A DNA stretch of 64,000 nucleotides from Pseudomonas marginalis (GCF_001645105.1 NZ_LKEG01000060.1:238603-302602), one strand, 5' to 3'; positions 8,861 to 20,571 are shown, numbered from the stretch's first letter. A program made the numbers and translations. The notes: generated from the letters alone by a model not told the origin.

Positions 8861-8887
8861 ATAAAAACGCCCGGCGCGGCCGGGCGT
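8861..8887 (-). terminator. rho-independent terminator of purB
   Basis: An 8-bp GC-rich stem (8867-8874 with 8880-8887) and a five-base loop, followed on the minus strand by TTTTTAT. It lies about 20 bases after the purB stop codon. Confidence 0.9.
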
Positions 8888-8907
8888 CTCAAAGGGGCTT
8901 GCGTGGA

Positions 8908-10278
8908 TCAGATGCGCTTGGCTTGCTCTACAGCATTGCCGATGTAGTTGGCCGGGGTGAGCAGTTTCAGCTCGGCCTTGGCCGCGGCTGGCATGTCCAG
9001 GCCGTCGATGAAAGTTTGCAGTGCTTCAGGGCTGATGCCCTTGCCACGGGTCAACTCTTTCAGCTTCTCGTAGGGGTTTTCGATGTTGTAGCGGCGCATC
9101 ACGGTCTGGATCGGCTCGGCCAATACTTCCCAGCACGCGTCCAGGTCAGCGGCGATCTTCTGCTCATTGAGCTCAAGCTTGCTGATGCCTTTGAGGCTGG
9201 CTTCGTACGCGATCACGCTATGGGCAAAGCCCACGCCGAGGTTGCGCAGTACAGTGGAGTCGGTCAGGTCGCGCTGCCAGCGGGAGATCGGCAACTTGCT
9301 GGCCAGGTGCTGGAAGAGGGCGTTGGCGATACCGAGGTTGCCTTCGGAGTTTTCGAAGTCGATCGGGTTGACCTTGTGCGGCATGGTCGACGAGCCGATT
9401 TCACCGGCAATGGTGCGCTGCTTGAAGTAGCCCAGAGAGATGTAGCCCCAGATATCGCGATCGAAGTCGATCAGGATGGTGTTGAAGCGCGCAATGGCGT
9501 CGAACAGCTCGGCGATGTAGTCGTGCGGTTCGATCTGCGTGGTGTACGGGTTGAAGCCCAGGCCCAGCTCGTCTTCGATGAAGGCGCGGGCGTTGGCTTC
9601 CCAGTCGATCTCCGGGTAGGCCGACAGGTGGGCGTTGTAGTTGCCTACGGCGCCGTTGATCTTGCCCAGCAGCGGTACGGCGGCGACTTGAGCGATCTGG
9701 CGTTCCAGGCGGTACACCACGTTGGCCAGTTCTTTGCCCAAGGTGGTCGGCGAGGCCGGCTGGCCGTGGGTGCGCGACAGCATCGGCACCGCAGCGAAGC
9801 GAATCGCCAGTTCGCGGATGGCTTCGGCGGTCTGGCGCATCAGTGGCAGCATGACGTCATCACGGCCTTCACGCAGCATCAGGGCGTGGGACAGGTTGTT
9901 GATGTCCTCACTGGTGCAGGCAAAGTGGATGAACTCGCTGACCTGGGCCAGTTCCGGCAGCTTGGCCGCTTGCTCTTTGAGCAGGTACTCGATGGCTTTG
10001 ACGTCGTGGTTGGTGGTGCGCTCGATCTCTTTCACACGCTCGGCGTGCTCCAGGGAGAAGTTTTCCGCCAGGGTGTTGAGCACAGCGTTGGCTTGCGCGG
10101 AAAACGCCGGCACTTCGCTGATGGCGGGGTGAGCGGCCAGGCGCTGGAGCCAGCGCACTTCAACCAGCACGCGAGCACGGATCAGGCCGTATTCGCTGAA
10201 AATAGGGCGCAGGGCCTGGGTTTTGCCGGCGTAGCGGCCGTCAACAGGGGAAACCGCAGTGAGCGAAGAGAGCTGCAT
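8908..10278 (-). CDS. purB: adenylosuccinate lyase
   Basis: Catalyses two steps of purine synthesis: SAICAR to AICAR, and adenylosuccinate to AMP, each releasing fumarate. At 456 residues the product has the long-type PurB length found in E. coli and Pseudomonas. The fumarase/aspartase superfamily signature GSSTMPHKVNP is present, with the flexible serine loop. The start MQLSSLTAVSPVDGRY is the conserved family N-terminus; the frame continues 25 codons upstream without conservation. The gene comes after hflD with a gap of about 125 bases, so it may have its own promoter. Confidence 0.97.
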   Translation of the reverse strand: MQLSSLTAVSPVDGRYAGKTQALRPIFSEYGLIRARVLVEVRWLQRLAAHPAISEVPAFSAQANAVLNTLAENFSLEHAERVKEIERTTNHDVKAIEYLLKEQAAKLPELAQVSEFIHFACTSEDINNLSHALMLREGRDDVMLPLMRQTAEAIRELAIRFAAVPMLSRTHGQPASPTTLGKELANVVYRLERQIAQVAAVPLLGKINGAVGNYNAHLSAYPEIDWEANARAFIEDELGLGFNPYTTQIEPHDYIAELFDAIARFNTILIDFDRDIWGYISLGYFKQRTIAGEIGSSTMPHKVNPIDFENSEGNLGIANALFQHLASKLPISRWQRDLTDSTVLRNLGVGFAHSVIAYEASLKGISKLELNEQKIAADLDACWEVLAEPIQTVMRRYNIENPYEKLKELTRGKGISPEALQTFIDGLDMPAAAKAELKLLTPANYIGNAVEQAKRI

Positions 10279-10403
10279 GGGGTGTTCTCGGACAGTCGGG
10301 CAACGAAATGGGGCGCGTATCATACATGAAAAAATCCGCCGGTCCGTTGCCAACTGACCGGCGTATTACGCGTAACGGCTTGAAAAAGGCCTGCTGGTGC
10401 GAC

Positions 10404-11027
10404 TTATTCGTTGCGCATCAACGGGTAAAGCTCTTTGAGTAATTTGCGTCGGCTGATCACCAGTTGCCAACGATGTCCGCCCAACTGGCGCCACAACCGT
10501 GCCGAGCGAATACCGGCCAGGAGCAGGGCGCGGATTTTCGAGGCGTTGTTCGGTTGCTGCAGGTTGCGCATGTCGCCGTGGACCTGGATCCGCTGGCGCA
10601 AGGTGCTCAAGGTGTCCTGGTACAGCGCACCGCAGGCGGCAACCACGTTTTCGTGGGCCGGGCCGAAGTGTTCCACTTGGGATTGGATTTGCGGCAGGCG
10701 CTTACCGATGACCTCCAGCATGTCCTCGCGCTTGGCCAGTTGACGCTCCAGGCCGAGCATCGACAAGGCATAGCGCAACGGCTCGCGCTGCAGGGTGCTG
10801 GGGTCGCGCTCCAGGGCACCGATCAGTGCGCGGTAGCCTTCACGCAGCGCCAGGTCGTCGCCCCCGTAGACTTCCAGGGTGTCCTTGGGGTCGCGGATCA
10901 ACAGGCTGCCGAGCATGCAGGTCAGGCCTGCCTCGGTGACCTGTCCGGTCTTGGCGATCTTGTCCACCAGCACGGCAGCAAGGAAAACCCCGCCGAGTGC
11001 CGTCAATTGCTCCTGGGTCGGGCTCAT
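10404..11027 (-). CDS. hflD: high-frequency lysogenization protein HflD homologue
   Basis: All-helical 207-residue protein of the HflD (YcfC) family. In E. coli HflD sits at the inner membrane and binds phage lambda CII; its host function is unclear. The family N-terminus (EQLTALGGVFLAAVLVDKIA) is clear. The ATG overlaps the mnmA stop by four bases (ATGA). The order mnmA-hflD-purB is conserved in gammaproteobacteria, which supports the call more than any single motif. Confidence 0.92.
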   Translation of the reverse strand: MSPTQEQLTALGGVFLAAVLVDKIAKTGQVTEAGLTCMLGSLLIRDPKDTLEVYGGDDLALREGYRALIGALERDPSTLQREPLRYALSMLGLERQLAKREDMLEVIGKRLPQIQSQVEHFGPAHENVVAACGALYQDTLSTLRQRIQVHGDMRNLQQPNNASKIRALLLAGIRSARLWRQLGGHRWQLVISRRKLLKELYPLMRNE

Positions 11028-12148
11028 GCCGGGTTGCTCCAGGCTTCGGCGACTTCAATCACGCCGCCGCCCAGGCAGATTTCGCCGTCATAGAACACCA
11101 CGGACTGGCCCGGGGTGACCGCGCGTTGCGGGTCATCGAAGGTGGCCCGGTAGCCAGTGGCGGTTTTTTCCAGGGTGCAAGGCTGGTCGCCCTGGCGATA
11201 GCGCACTTTGGCGGTCAGGCGGCGTGGCGTGCTCAGGTCGATCGGGTTGACCCAATAGATCTCGGAAGCCAGCAGCGCGCCGGAGAACAGCAGCGGGTGT
11301 TCGTTGCCCTGGCCGACGATCAACACGTTATTGTCCAGGTCCTTGACCAGCACGTACCACGGCTCTTCACCGGCGTCTTTCAGGCCACCGATGCCCAGGC
11401 CCTGACGCTGGCCGATGGTGTGGTACATCAGGCCGTGGTGGCGGCCGATCACTTCACCGTCGGTGGTCTTGATTTCACCCGGCTGCGCCGGCAGGTACTG
11501 CTTGAGGAAGTCGCTGAAGCGGCGTTCGCCGATAAAGCAGATCCCGGTGGAATCTTTCTTCTTGGCGGTGGCCAGGCCATGTTTCTCGGCAATCTTGCGC
11601 ACTTCGGGTTTTTCCAGTTCGCCCACCGGGAACAGGGTCTTGGCGATCTGTTCACCGCCGACGGCGTGCAGGAAGTAGCTCTGGTCCTTGTTCGGGTCCA
11701 GGCCCTTGAGCAGTTCGGTGCGGCCATCGATATCGCGGCGGCGCACGTAGTGGCCAGTGGCAATCAGGTCGGCGCCGAGCATCATGGCGTAGTCGAGGAA
11801 CGCCTTGAACTTGATTTCACGGTTGCACAGGATGTCCGGGTTCGGCGTGCGGCCGGCCTTGTATTCGGCCAGGAAGTGCTCGAACACATTGTCCCAGTAC
11901 TCGGCGGCGAAGTTGGCGGTGTGCAGCTTGATGCCAATCTTATCGCACACGGCCTGGGCGTCCGCCAGGTCGTCCATGGCGGTGCAGTATTCCGTTCCAT
12001 CGTCTTCTTCCCAGTTCTTCATGAACAGGCCTTCCACCTCATAACCCTGCTCCATGAGCAGAACGGCGGAAACGGAAGAATCCACGCCGCCGGACATGCC
12101 GACGATAACGCGCTTCTTTTGTGTGTCAGAAGGGGCTGGATCACGCAT
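11024..12148 (-). CDS. mnmA: tRNA-specific 2-thiouridylase MnmA
   Basis: Final enzyme of the tRNA wobble-uridine 2-thiolation pathway: adenylates U34 of tRNA-Lys, -Glu and -Gln, then adds sulfur. The product has 374 residues. The PP-loop GMSGGVDSS is at 17-25; the catalytic cysteine pair is C108 (DILCNREIKF) and C204 (TGICFIGERRF). The sulfur is delivered by the TusDCBE relay, whose genes are also in this window (32682-34036). The gene overlaps hflD. Confidence 0.97.
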   Translation of the reverse strand: MRDPAPSDTQKKRVIVGMSGGVDSSVSAVLLMEQGYEVEGLFMKNWEEDDGTEYCTAMDDLADAQAVCDKIGIKLHTANFAAEYWDNVFEHFLAEYKAGRTPNPDILCNREIKFKAFLDYAMMLGADLIATGHYVRRRDIDGRTELLKGLDPNKDQSYFLHAVGGEQIAKTLFPVGELEKPEVRKIAEKHGLATAKKKDSTGICFIGERRFSDFLKQYLPAQPGEIKTTDGEVIGRHHGLMYHTIGQRQGLGIGGLKDAGEEPWYVLVKDLDNNVLIVGQGNEHPLLFSGALLASEIYWVNPIDLSTPRRLTAKVRYRQGDQPCTLEKTATGYRATFDDPQRAVTPGQSVVFYDGEICLGGGVIEVAEAWSNPA

Positions 12149-12207
12149 AGGGTTTCAACGGGTGTCTTGAAAAAGGACGCGATTCTAGCAGGCCTGGGCC
12201 CGCAAGG

Positions 12208-12654
12208 CTAAAGAGAAGGGCGGATCAATTCCAGGCTGTGGCGCTGGCCGGCCAGATAATCGTCGATACAGCGGATGATCAGCTCGCTGCGCCAGTCGTC
12301 GCGCAGCGCCATCAGCTCGTCACGGGTCAGCCAGCGGGCGCGCAGGATGCCTTCGTCGAGTTGATAGTCCGGGTGGTGCTTCAGGGCTTTGGCGGTGAAG
12401 CAGACCCGCTGGTAGGTCACGCCATTGCTGGGGGCGGTGTAGAGGTAGATGCCGACGATACCGGTGGCTTCGACATCCCAGCCGGTCTCCTCAAGGGTTT
12501 CGCGCACGGCGGCTTCGGTCAGGGTTTCATGCGGGTCGAGGTGGCCGGCGGGCTGGTTGAGCACGGCGCGGCCGCCTTTGAGCTCTTCGACCATCAGGAA
12601 GCGGCCGTTGTCTTCGACGAGGGTGGCGACAGTGATGTGGGGTTGCCAGGTCAT
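12208..12654 (-). CDS. nudJ: Nudix hydrolase, NudJ type
   Basis: 148-residue Nudix hydrolase. The Nudix box begins at G37, with E43, R51, E52, E55, E56 and G58 all in place. The rest (TWQPHITVATLVEDNGRFLM, WLTRDEL) matches the NudJ/YmfB phosphatase, whose gene adjoins mnmA and purB in E. coli. NudJ hydrolyses nucleoside tri- and diphosphates and HMP-pyrophosphate in E. coli; activity here is inferred. It lies about 60 bases upstream of mnmA on the same strand. Confidence 0.88.
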   Translation of the reverse strand: MTWQPHITVATLVEDNGRFLMVEELKGGRAVLNQPAGHLDPHETLTEAAVRETLEETGWDVEATGIVGIYLYTAPSNGVTYQRVCFTAKALKHHPDYQLDEGILRARWLTRDELMALRDDWRSELIIRCIDDYLAGQRHSLELIRPSL

Positions 12655-12721
12655 AAGCGGGTCTCAAGTACGGAGGGGTGTGTATCGTGTCCGCATGATA
12701 CGCCTGGCAATGTCGGGCGGC

Positions 12722-13123
12722 TTAGACTGTGCCAGTGGTTTGCACTGTCGGGGAAAATATCAGTATCGCCTCGTTGTTTGGGTCGGGCTGCCATTTTTGA
12801 ACGTCTGAGGCGTTATTCTCATTGCGGATAATGCACTTCCATTCCACTTTTTCATTGAGCTTAACATTGGAAAATCCCACCAAGCCGGTCCAGGTCGGGT
12901 AATTCGAGGGGGTGAGTAAAACAGCTTTAGCTGGGGCCCAGTTTCCGATCTCCGGCAGCGACCCCACTACATAGACGCTATATCCGGGTTTCGTGATGCC
13001 ATTTTTGCATGTGAAGTCGGCGTGGAGGAAATAGCTTATTTGGACATTTTGACCGGCATTCGCTAATGGCAGCAATGCAAGTAAGACAGCGTAAAGCGGT
13101 ACTGAAATATTGGTGTGTCGCAT
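12722..13123 (-). CDS. secreted CBM20 (starch-binding-like) domain protein
   Basis: A 133-residue protein with a signal peptide (1-23, cleavage after ANA). The mature part is a single carbohydrate-binding module of family 20: VVGSLPEIGNW at 52-62, WTGLVGF at 78-84, and the end motif VQKWQPDPNN at 108-117. There are two cysteines (C39, C97). The ATG at 13123 has AGGAG a few bases ahead; an upstream extension of the frame is not a signal sequence. No amylase or other catalytic domain is attached and no starch gene is adjacent, so the ligand and role are unknown. It may be periplasmic or extracellular. The codons are somewhat more AT-rich than its neighbours. Confidence 0.8.
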   Translation of the reverse strand: MRHTNISVPLYAVLLALLPLANAGQNVQISYFLHADFTCKNGITKPGYSVYVVGSLPEIGNWAPAKAVLLTPSNYPTWTGLVGFSNVKLNEKVEWKCIIRNENNASDVQKWQPDPNNEAILIFSPTVQTTGTV

Positions 13124-13259
13124 TTGAGAGTCTCCTGTTCTTTGGGCATTAGCCGCATTTGCAGGATGGCCTCTGGGGGGCGTCAGGTAACCTGTTAAAG
13201 CTAACAGTTCATTAGAGTCTTTCGAGATAACACTTCCCTTGCAGTGGCCTGAAAACACA

Positions 13260-13282
13260 AACCCCGGCACATGGCCGGGGTT
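13260..13282 (-). terminator. rho-independent terminator of idh
   Basis: A 9-bp perfect stem (13260-13268 with 13274-13282) followed on the minus strand by an interrupted T-run. It lies about 20 bases after the idh stop codon. Confidence 0.8.
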
Positions 13283-13302
13283 CGTGGTATCGCCTTACAA
13301 CC

Positions 13303-15528
<2,226 letters not shown>

Positions 15529-16021
15529 ATTCGGATTAACTCTCTTCTTTGCTGAAAGCGTGCGCAGAAACTCGAGATGCGCCGGGTGGAGCGCGTTCGT
15601 TCAAAGTCATCCATGAGCGAAATGTCGAGGTTTCTTCGCGGTGATGTTGGGTTGCATCAGTCGAGCGTCAAGCGGGTGGACTATTGTATTAGCCCTGCTT
15701 TGTAGCGGAAGGCGCTGTTCTAGAGCGGTCCGCCGTCGTGACTCTTTGGTCAGCGGCGGCATTATACATAGGTCGCTATGCTTACGCCGAGCCTTCATAC
15801 AAAAGGTGTGTCGTCCATTGGTCTAAAGGTCGCAGGTGCCGGGATACGCCTAAAGTCGCACGATGTGCTCAAGATTGGCGCTTTTCCCTTTGCTTTCAGG
15901 CTTGTAGGCGACAATTTATGCTGTTTTCGATGCAAATGAGCATGGCGCGAGGTTTCAGTCGCCATTTATCTGGAGTAGGCTCGAACGCAGCCAGATGTTT
16001 AATCCATAGATGGAGTTCAGC
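15529..16021. other. divergent promoter region between idh and icd
   Basis: 493 bases between the starts of two divergent isocitrate dehydrogenase genes. No gene is supportable. Both promoters must lie here; I could not assign boxes with confidence. A GGAG six bases ahead of the ATG at 16022 decides the icd start. Confidence 0.6.
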
Positions 16022-17278
16022 ATGGGATACAAGAAGATTCAGGTTCCGGCAGTCGGCGACAAAATCACCGTCAATGCAGACCATTCTCTCAATGTTCCTG
16101 ACCAACCGATCATCCCTTACATCGAAGGTGACGGTATTGGCGTCGACATCAGCCCGGTGATGATCAAGGTGGTCGACGCAGCTGTTGAAAAGGCCTACGG
16201 CGGCAAGCGCAAAATCTCGTGGATGGAGGTTTACGCCGGTGAGAAGGCGACCCAAGTCTACGACCAGGACACCTGGCTGCCCCAGGAAACCCTGGATGCG
16301 GTCAAGGATTACGTGGTGTCCATCAAGGGGCCGCTGACCACGCCGGTCGGTGGCGGCATCCGTTCGCTGAACGTGGCCCTGCGTCAGCAACTCGACCTGT
16401 ACGTGTGCCTGCGCCCGGTGCGCTGGTTCGAAGGCGTGCCCAGCCCGGTCAAGAAGCCAGGCGATGTGGACATGACCATCTTCCGCGAGAACTCCGAAGA
16501 CATTTACGCCGGGATCGAATGGAAGGCTGGTTCGCCGGAGGCGACCAAGGTCATCAAGTTCCTCAAGGAAGAAATGGGCGTCACCAAGATCCGTTTCGAC
16601 CAGGATTGCGGGATCGGCATCAAGCCGGTATCGCTGGAGGGCACTAAGCGTCTGGCGCGCAAGGCCCTGCAATATGTGGTGGATAATGACCGCGATTCGC
16701 TGACTATCGTGCACAAAGGCAACATCATGAAGTTCACCGAAGGGGCCTTCAAGGAGTGGGCCTACGAAGTGGCGGCGCAAGAGTTCGGCGCGACGTTGCT
16801 CGATGGTGGGCCGTGGATGCAGTTCAAGAACCCGAAGACCGGCAAGAATGTAGTGGTCAAAGATGCGATTGCCGACGCGATGCTCCAGCAAATCCTGCTG
16901 CGTCCGGCTGAGTATGACGTGATCGCCACCCTCAACCTGAACGGTGACTACCTGTCTGATGCCCTGGCGGCGGAAGTGGGCGGTATCGGTATCGCGCCGG
17001 GGGCCAACTTGTCCGACACTGTGGCGATGTTCGAGGCAACCCATGGTACTGCGCCTAAATATGCAGGCAAGGACCAGGTCAACCCAGGTTCGTTGATTCT
17101 GTCGGCAGAGATGATGTTGCGCCACATGGGCTGGACCGAGGCGGCTGACTTGATTATCAAGGGCACCAACGGTGCGATTTCGGCCAAGACCGTGACCTAT
17201 GACTTCGAGCGCCTGATGGAGGGTGCGAAGCTGGTGTCGTCGTCGGGCTTTGGGGATGCGTTGATTTCGCATATGTAA
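16022..17278 (+). CDS. icd: isocitrate dehydrogenase (NADP+), dimeric type
   Basis: Homodimeric isocitrate dehydrogenase of the E. coli Icd type, 418 residues. The active-site serine region is GGIRSLNVALRQ, where AceK phosphorylation blocks the enzyme in E. coli. The signature NLNGDYLSDALAAEVGGIG is near residue 300. An in-frame ATG four codons upstream exists, but the ribosome-binding site GGAG favours MGYKKIQV. Flux between this enzyme and isocitrate lyase (4460-5785) decides between the full TCA cycle and the glyoxylate shunt. It is followed by a strong terminator. Confidence 0.97.
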   Translation: MGYKKIQVPAVGDKITVNADHSLNVPDQPIIPYIEGDGIGVDISPVMIKVVDAAVEKAYGGKRKISWMEVYAGEKATQVYDQDTWLPQETLDAVKDYVVSIKGPLTTPVGGGIRSLNVALRQQLDLYVCLRPVRWFEGVPSPVKKPGDVDMTIFRENSEDIYAGIEWKAGSPEATKVIKFLKEEMGVTKIRFDQDCGIGIKPVSLEGTKRLARKALQYVVDNDRDSLTIVHKGNIMKFTEGAFKEWAYEVAAQEFGATLLDGGPWMQFKNPKTGKNVVVKDAIADAMLQQILLRPAEYDVIATLNLNGDYLSDALAAEVGGIGIAPGANLSDTVAMFEATHGTAPKYAGKDQVNPGSLILSAEMMLRHMGWTEAADLIIKGTNGAISAKTVTYDFERLMEGAKLVSSSGFGDALISHM

Positions 17279-17290
17279 GTCGAGCTATAA

Positions 17291-17330
17291 AAAATCGGCC
17301 ATTCTGTTGAGTCAGAATGGCCGTTTCTTT
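17291..17330. terminator. bidirectional terminator between icd and cspD
   Basis: An 11-bp perfect stem (17296-17306 with 17313-17323) with TTTCTTT on the plus side and a run of A on the other, so it can serve both icd (plus) and cspD (minus). Confidence 0.92.
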
Positions 17331-17350
17331 AGCTGTTCACTCAAGGCTGA

Positions 17351-17659
17351 TCAGGCCGTTTGTTTCTTTTTTGATTGAGTGCGCTGATCTGTCATGGGCT
17401 TCGTTTCGTGTGTTTCGTCGTGGGCTATTCCGGGCGTTGCCGCGCAAGCTGCACAAATCGCAACAGCGTGCAGTCCCTTAGGTCCTTGAATGATTTCAAA
17501 GCTCACTTCCTGGCCTGCTTTCAGCGTCTTGTAGCCGTCCATATTGATTGCTGAATAATGCGCAAACAGGTCCTCGGTTTTACCTTCTTCGTTGATAAAG
17601 CCATATCCCTTGGCATTGTTAAACCATTTGACCTTGCCACTGATCTTGACGCCAGACAT
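17351..17659 (-). CDS. cspD: cold-shock-like protein CspD
   Basis: Nucleic-acid-binding protein with a cold-shock domain (residues 6-70) carrying the RNP1-like KGYGFI and RNP2-like LFAHYSAI motifs. The 102-residue length comes from a polar C-terminal tail rich in T, Q and K, typical of CspD rather than CspA. In E. coli CspD inhibits replication in stationary phase. Start chosen at 17659 because GAGGG lies at the right distance; an ATG two codons upstream sits too close to it. It lies next to clpS and clpA in opposite orientation, as in many gammaproteobacteria. Confidence 0.93.
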   Translation of the reverse strand: MSGVKISGKVKWFNNAKGYGFINEEGKTEDLFAHYSAINMDGYKTLKAGQEVSFEIIQGPKGLHAVAICAACAATPGIAHDETHETKPMTDQRTQSKKKQTA

Positions 17660-17884
17660 ACCCATATCCCTCTGCACCAGACTCCATCACTGGAGTATCA
17701 TCCAGTTTATCCGTCCTAACCCGAATAAATAAGGTTGACTGCGCGGACCTTTTTTACCCACTGTGGGTTCTATTGGTTGTAACACCGTTTCGCCGATAGT
17801 CAAGGCGACCGATCGGTCAGCAGTTGAAATTCTGACAGGTCGCCCCCACCACTGTATTTGAACCACTGACGAACCTTTCTTTCC

Positions 17885-18253
17885 ATGCATGCAATCAGCC
17901 AGATTCGACTAACATTCAATCAGGATCGACCGGATCACGAACACGATGACGACGGTTCTGCAGGCATTGCTGTTCAGGAGGCCAAGCCTGCTTTACAGGC
18001 GCCGCCGATGTACAAGGTGGTTTTGTTCAATGATGACTACACACCGATGGATTTCGTGGTCGAAGTGCTCGAGGTGTTTTTTAACCTGAACCGCGAGTTG
18101 GCGACCAAGGTAATGCTGGCCGTTCACACAGAAGGACGGGCAGTATGTGGAGTGTTTACCCGCGACATCGCCGAGACAAAGGCCATGCAGGTCAACCAGT
18201 ACGCCAGGGAAAGCCAGCATCCGCTACTCTGTGAAATCGAGAAGGACGGTTAA
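17885..18253 (+). CDS. clpS: ATP-dependent Clp protease adaptor ClpS
   Basis: N-degron adaptor that binds proteins with N-terminal Leu, Phe, Trp or Tyr and hands them to ClpAP. The product has 122 residues: a flexible acidic N-terminal extension (1-38) followed by the folded domain with the signature VVLFNDDYTPMDFVVEVL and the ClpA-contact region AVHTEGRAVCGVFTRDIAETK. Only 29 bases separate it from clpA, so the two are co-transcribed. The enzymes that make N-degrons, Bpt and Aat, are encoded 3 kb downstream. Confidence 0.97.
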   Translation: MHAISQIRLTFNQDRPDHEHDDDGSAGIAVQEAKPALQAPPMYKVVLFNDDYTPMDFVVEVLEVFFNLNRELATKVMLAVHTEGRAVCGVFTRDIAETKAMQVNQYARESQHPLLCEIEKDG

Positions 18254-18282
18254 CGCCGACCACTTGGGTATGAGGTGAAGCT

Positions 18283-20553
18283 ATGTTAAACCGCGAGCTC
18301 GAAGTCACCCTCAATCTTGCCTTCAAGGAGGCCCGTTCGAAACGTCATGAATTCATGACCGTCGAACACCTGCTGCTGGCACTTTTGGATAACGAAGCTG
18401 CCGCCACCGTTCTACGTGCGTGCGGCGCCAACCTCGACAAACTCAAGCACGACCTGCAGGAGTTTATCGACTCCACCACGCCACTGATCCCCGTGCACGA
18501 CGAGGACCGTGAAACCCAGCCAACCCTGGGCTTCCAGCGGGTATTGCAGCGCGCTGTTTTCCACGTTCAGAGCTCCGGTAAGCGTGAAGTCACGGGCGCC
18601 AATGTGCTTGTGGCCATTTTCAGCGAACAGGAAAGCCAGGCAGTGTTCCTGCTCAAACAGCAGAGCGTTGCCCGTATTGATGTCGTCAATTACATCGCCC
18701 ACGGTATCTCCAAAGTGCCTGGGCACGGCGATCATTCCGAGGGTGAGCAGGAAATGCAGGACGACGAGGGCGGTGAGTCTTCTTCTTCGGGCAATCCACT
18801 GGATGCCTATGCCAGCAACCTCAACGAACTGGCGCGCCAGGGGCGGATCGATCCGCTGGTGGGGCGCGAGCTTGAGGTTGAGCGTGTAGCGCAGATCCTC
18901 GCGCGTCGTCGCAAGAACAACCCGTTGCTGGTGGGTGAGGCGGGCGTGGGTAAAACCGCGATTGCCGAGGGCCTGGCCAAGCGCATCGTCGATAACCAGG
19001 TGCCGGACCTGCTGGCAAACAGCGTGGTCTACTCCCTGGACCTGGGCGCCTTGCTCGCCGGGACCAAGTACCGTGGTGATTTCGAGAAACGCTTCAAGGC
19101 GTTGCTGGGTGAACTGAAAAAACGCCCTCAGGCGATTTTGTTCATCGACGAGATCCACACCATCATCGGTGCCGGTGCGGCGTCCGGCGGGGTAATGGAT
19201 GCCTCCAACCTCCTCAAGCCGCTGCTCTCGTCGGGCGATATCCGCTGCATCGGTTCGACCACGTTCCAGGAATTCCGTGGCATCTTCGAGAAAGACCGTG
19301 CCTTGGCGCGTCGCTTCCAGAAGGTCGATGTGTCCGAGCCTTCAGTCGAAGACACCATCGGTATCCTGCGCGGGCTCAAGGGGCGTTTCGAAGCGCACCA
19401 TGGCATCGAGTACACCGATGAGGCTCTGCGTGCGGCTGCTGAGCTCGCATCGCGCTACATCAATGACCGGCACATGCCGGACAAAGCCATCGATGTGATC
19501 GACGAGGCGGGCGCCTACCAGCGCCTGCAGCCGGTCGAGAAGCGTGTGAAGCGCATCGACGTTGCTCAGGTCGAGGACATCGTGGCCAAGATCGCGCGGA
19601 TTCCGCCTAAACACGTCAACAGTTCCGATAAGGAGCTGCTGCGTAACCTGGAGCGCGACCTCAAGCTCACCGTGTTCGGCCAGGATGCAGCCATCGACGC
19701 GCTGTCCACCGCGATCAAGCTGTCGCGTGCGGGCCTCAAGTCGCCGGACAAGCCTGTCGGTTCGTTCCTGTTCGCAGGCCCGACCGGCGTCGGCAAGACC
19801 GAAGCGGCACGGCAGTTGGCCAAGGCCATGGGTATTGAACTGGTGCGGTTCGACATGTCCGAGTACATGGAGCGCCACACGGTATCGCGCCTGATCGGTG
19901 CGCCTCCGGGTTATGTCGGTTTCGATCAGGGCGGCCTGTTGACCGAAGCGATCACCAAGCAGCCGCACTGCGTATTGCTGCTCGATGAAATCGAGAAGGC
20001 TCACCCCGAAGTCTTCAACCTGCTGCTGCAGGTGATGGACCACGGCACCCTGACCGACAACAACGGGCGCAAGGCGGACTTCCGCAATGTGATCGTGATC
20101 ATGACCACCAACGCCGGTGCCGAAACGGCTGCGCGGGCTTCGATCGGCTTCAGTCATCAAGATCACTCTTCCGATGCCATGGAAGTGATCAAGAAGAGCT
20201 TCACGCCGGAGTTCCGCAACCGCCTGGACACCATCATCCAGTTTGGTCGCCTCAGCCATGAGGTTATCAAAAGCGTGGTGGACAAGTTCCTCACCGAGCT
20301 TCAGGCGCAGTTGGAAGACAAGCGCGTGCAACTGGAAGTCTCCGAGGCGGCGCGCAGTTGGATCGCCGAGGGTGGCTACGACGCGGCAATGGGCGCACGT
20401 CCCATGGCACGTCTGATCCAGGACAAGATCAAGCGGCCATTGGCCGAAGAGATCCTGTTCGGCGAGCTCTCCGACCATGGTGGCGTGGTGCACATCGACC
20501 TCAAGGATGGCGAGCTGACCTTCGAGTTCGAAACCACGGCTGAAATGGCCTGA
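18283..20553 (+). CDS. clpA: ATP-dependent Clp protease ATP-binding subunit ClpA
   Basis: AAA+ unfoldase that partners ClpP, 756 residues. The N-domain (1-145) binds ClpS. The first AAA+ module has Walker A GEAGVGKT at 218-225 and Walker B ILFIDEIHT; the second has Walker A GPTGVGKT at 499-506 and LLLDEIEKAH. An acidic linker (EGEQEMQDDEGGESSSS) follows the N-domain. There is no ClpB-type middle domain. The length is normal. A REP pair lies directly after the stop. Confidence 0.98.
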   Translation: MLNRELEVTLNLAFKEARSKRHEFMTVEHLLLALLDNEAAATVLRACGANLDKLKHDLQEFIDSTTPLIPVHDEDRETQPTLGFQRVLQRAVFHVQSSGKREVTGANVLVAIFSEQESQAVFLLKQQSVARIDVVNYIAHGISKVPGHGDHSEGEQEMQDDEGGESSSSGNPLDAYASNLNELARQGRIDPLVGRELEVERVAQILARRRKNNPLLVGEAGVGKTAIAEGLAKRIVDNQVPDLLANSVVYSLDLGALLAGTKYRGDFEKRFKALLGELKKRPQAILFIDEIHTIIGAGAASGGVMDASNLLKPLLSSGDIRCIGSTTFQEFRGIFEKDRALARRFQKVDVSEPSVEDTIGILRGLKGRFEAHHGIEYTDEALRAAAELASRYINDRHMPDKAIDVIDEAGAYQRLQPVEKRVKRIDVAQVEDIVAKIARIPPKHVNSSDKELLRNLERDLKLTVFGQDAAIDALSTAIKLSRAGLKSPDKPVGSFLFAGPTGVGKTEAARQLAKAMGIELVRFDMSEYMERHTVSRLIGAPPGYVGFDQGGLLTEAITKQPHCVLLLDEIEKAHPEVFNLLLQVMDHGTLTDNNGRKADFRNVIVIMTTNAGAETAARASIGFSHQDHSSDAMEVIKKSFTPEFRNRLDTIIQFGRLSHEVIKSVVDKFLTELQAQLEDKRVQLEVSEAARSWIAEGGYDAAMGARPMARLIQDKIKRPLAEEILFGELSDHGGVVHIDLKDGELTFEFETTAEMA

Positions 20554-20571
20554 TCGATAGCTGCGGGTGCC

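Noticed and set aside
8899..10329. 476-codon open frame on the plus strand opposite purB
   Set aside because: Antisense shadow; composition follows purB codon positions and no family is recognisable.
15896..17272. 458-codon open frame on the minus strand opposite icd
   Set aside because: Antisense shadow of icd; no homology signal.
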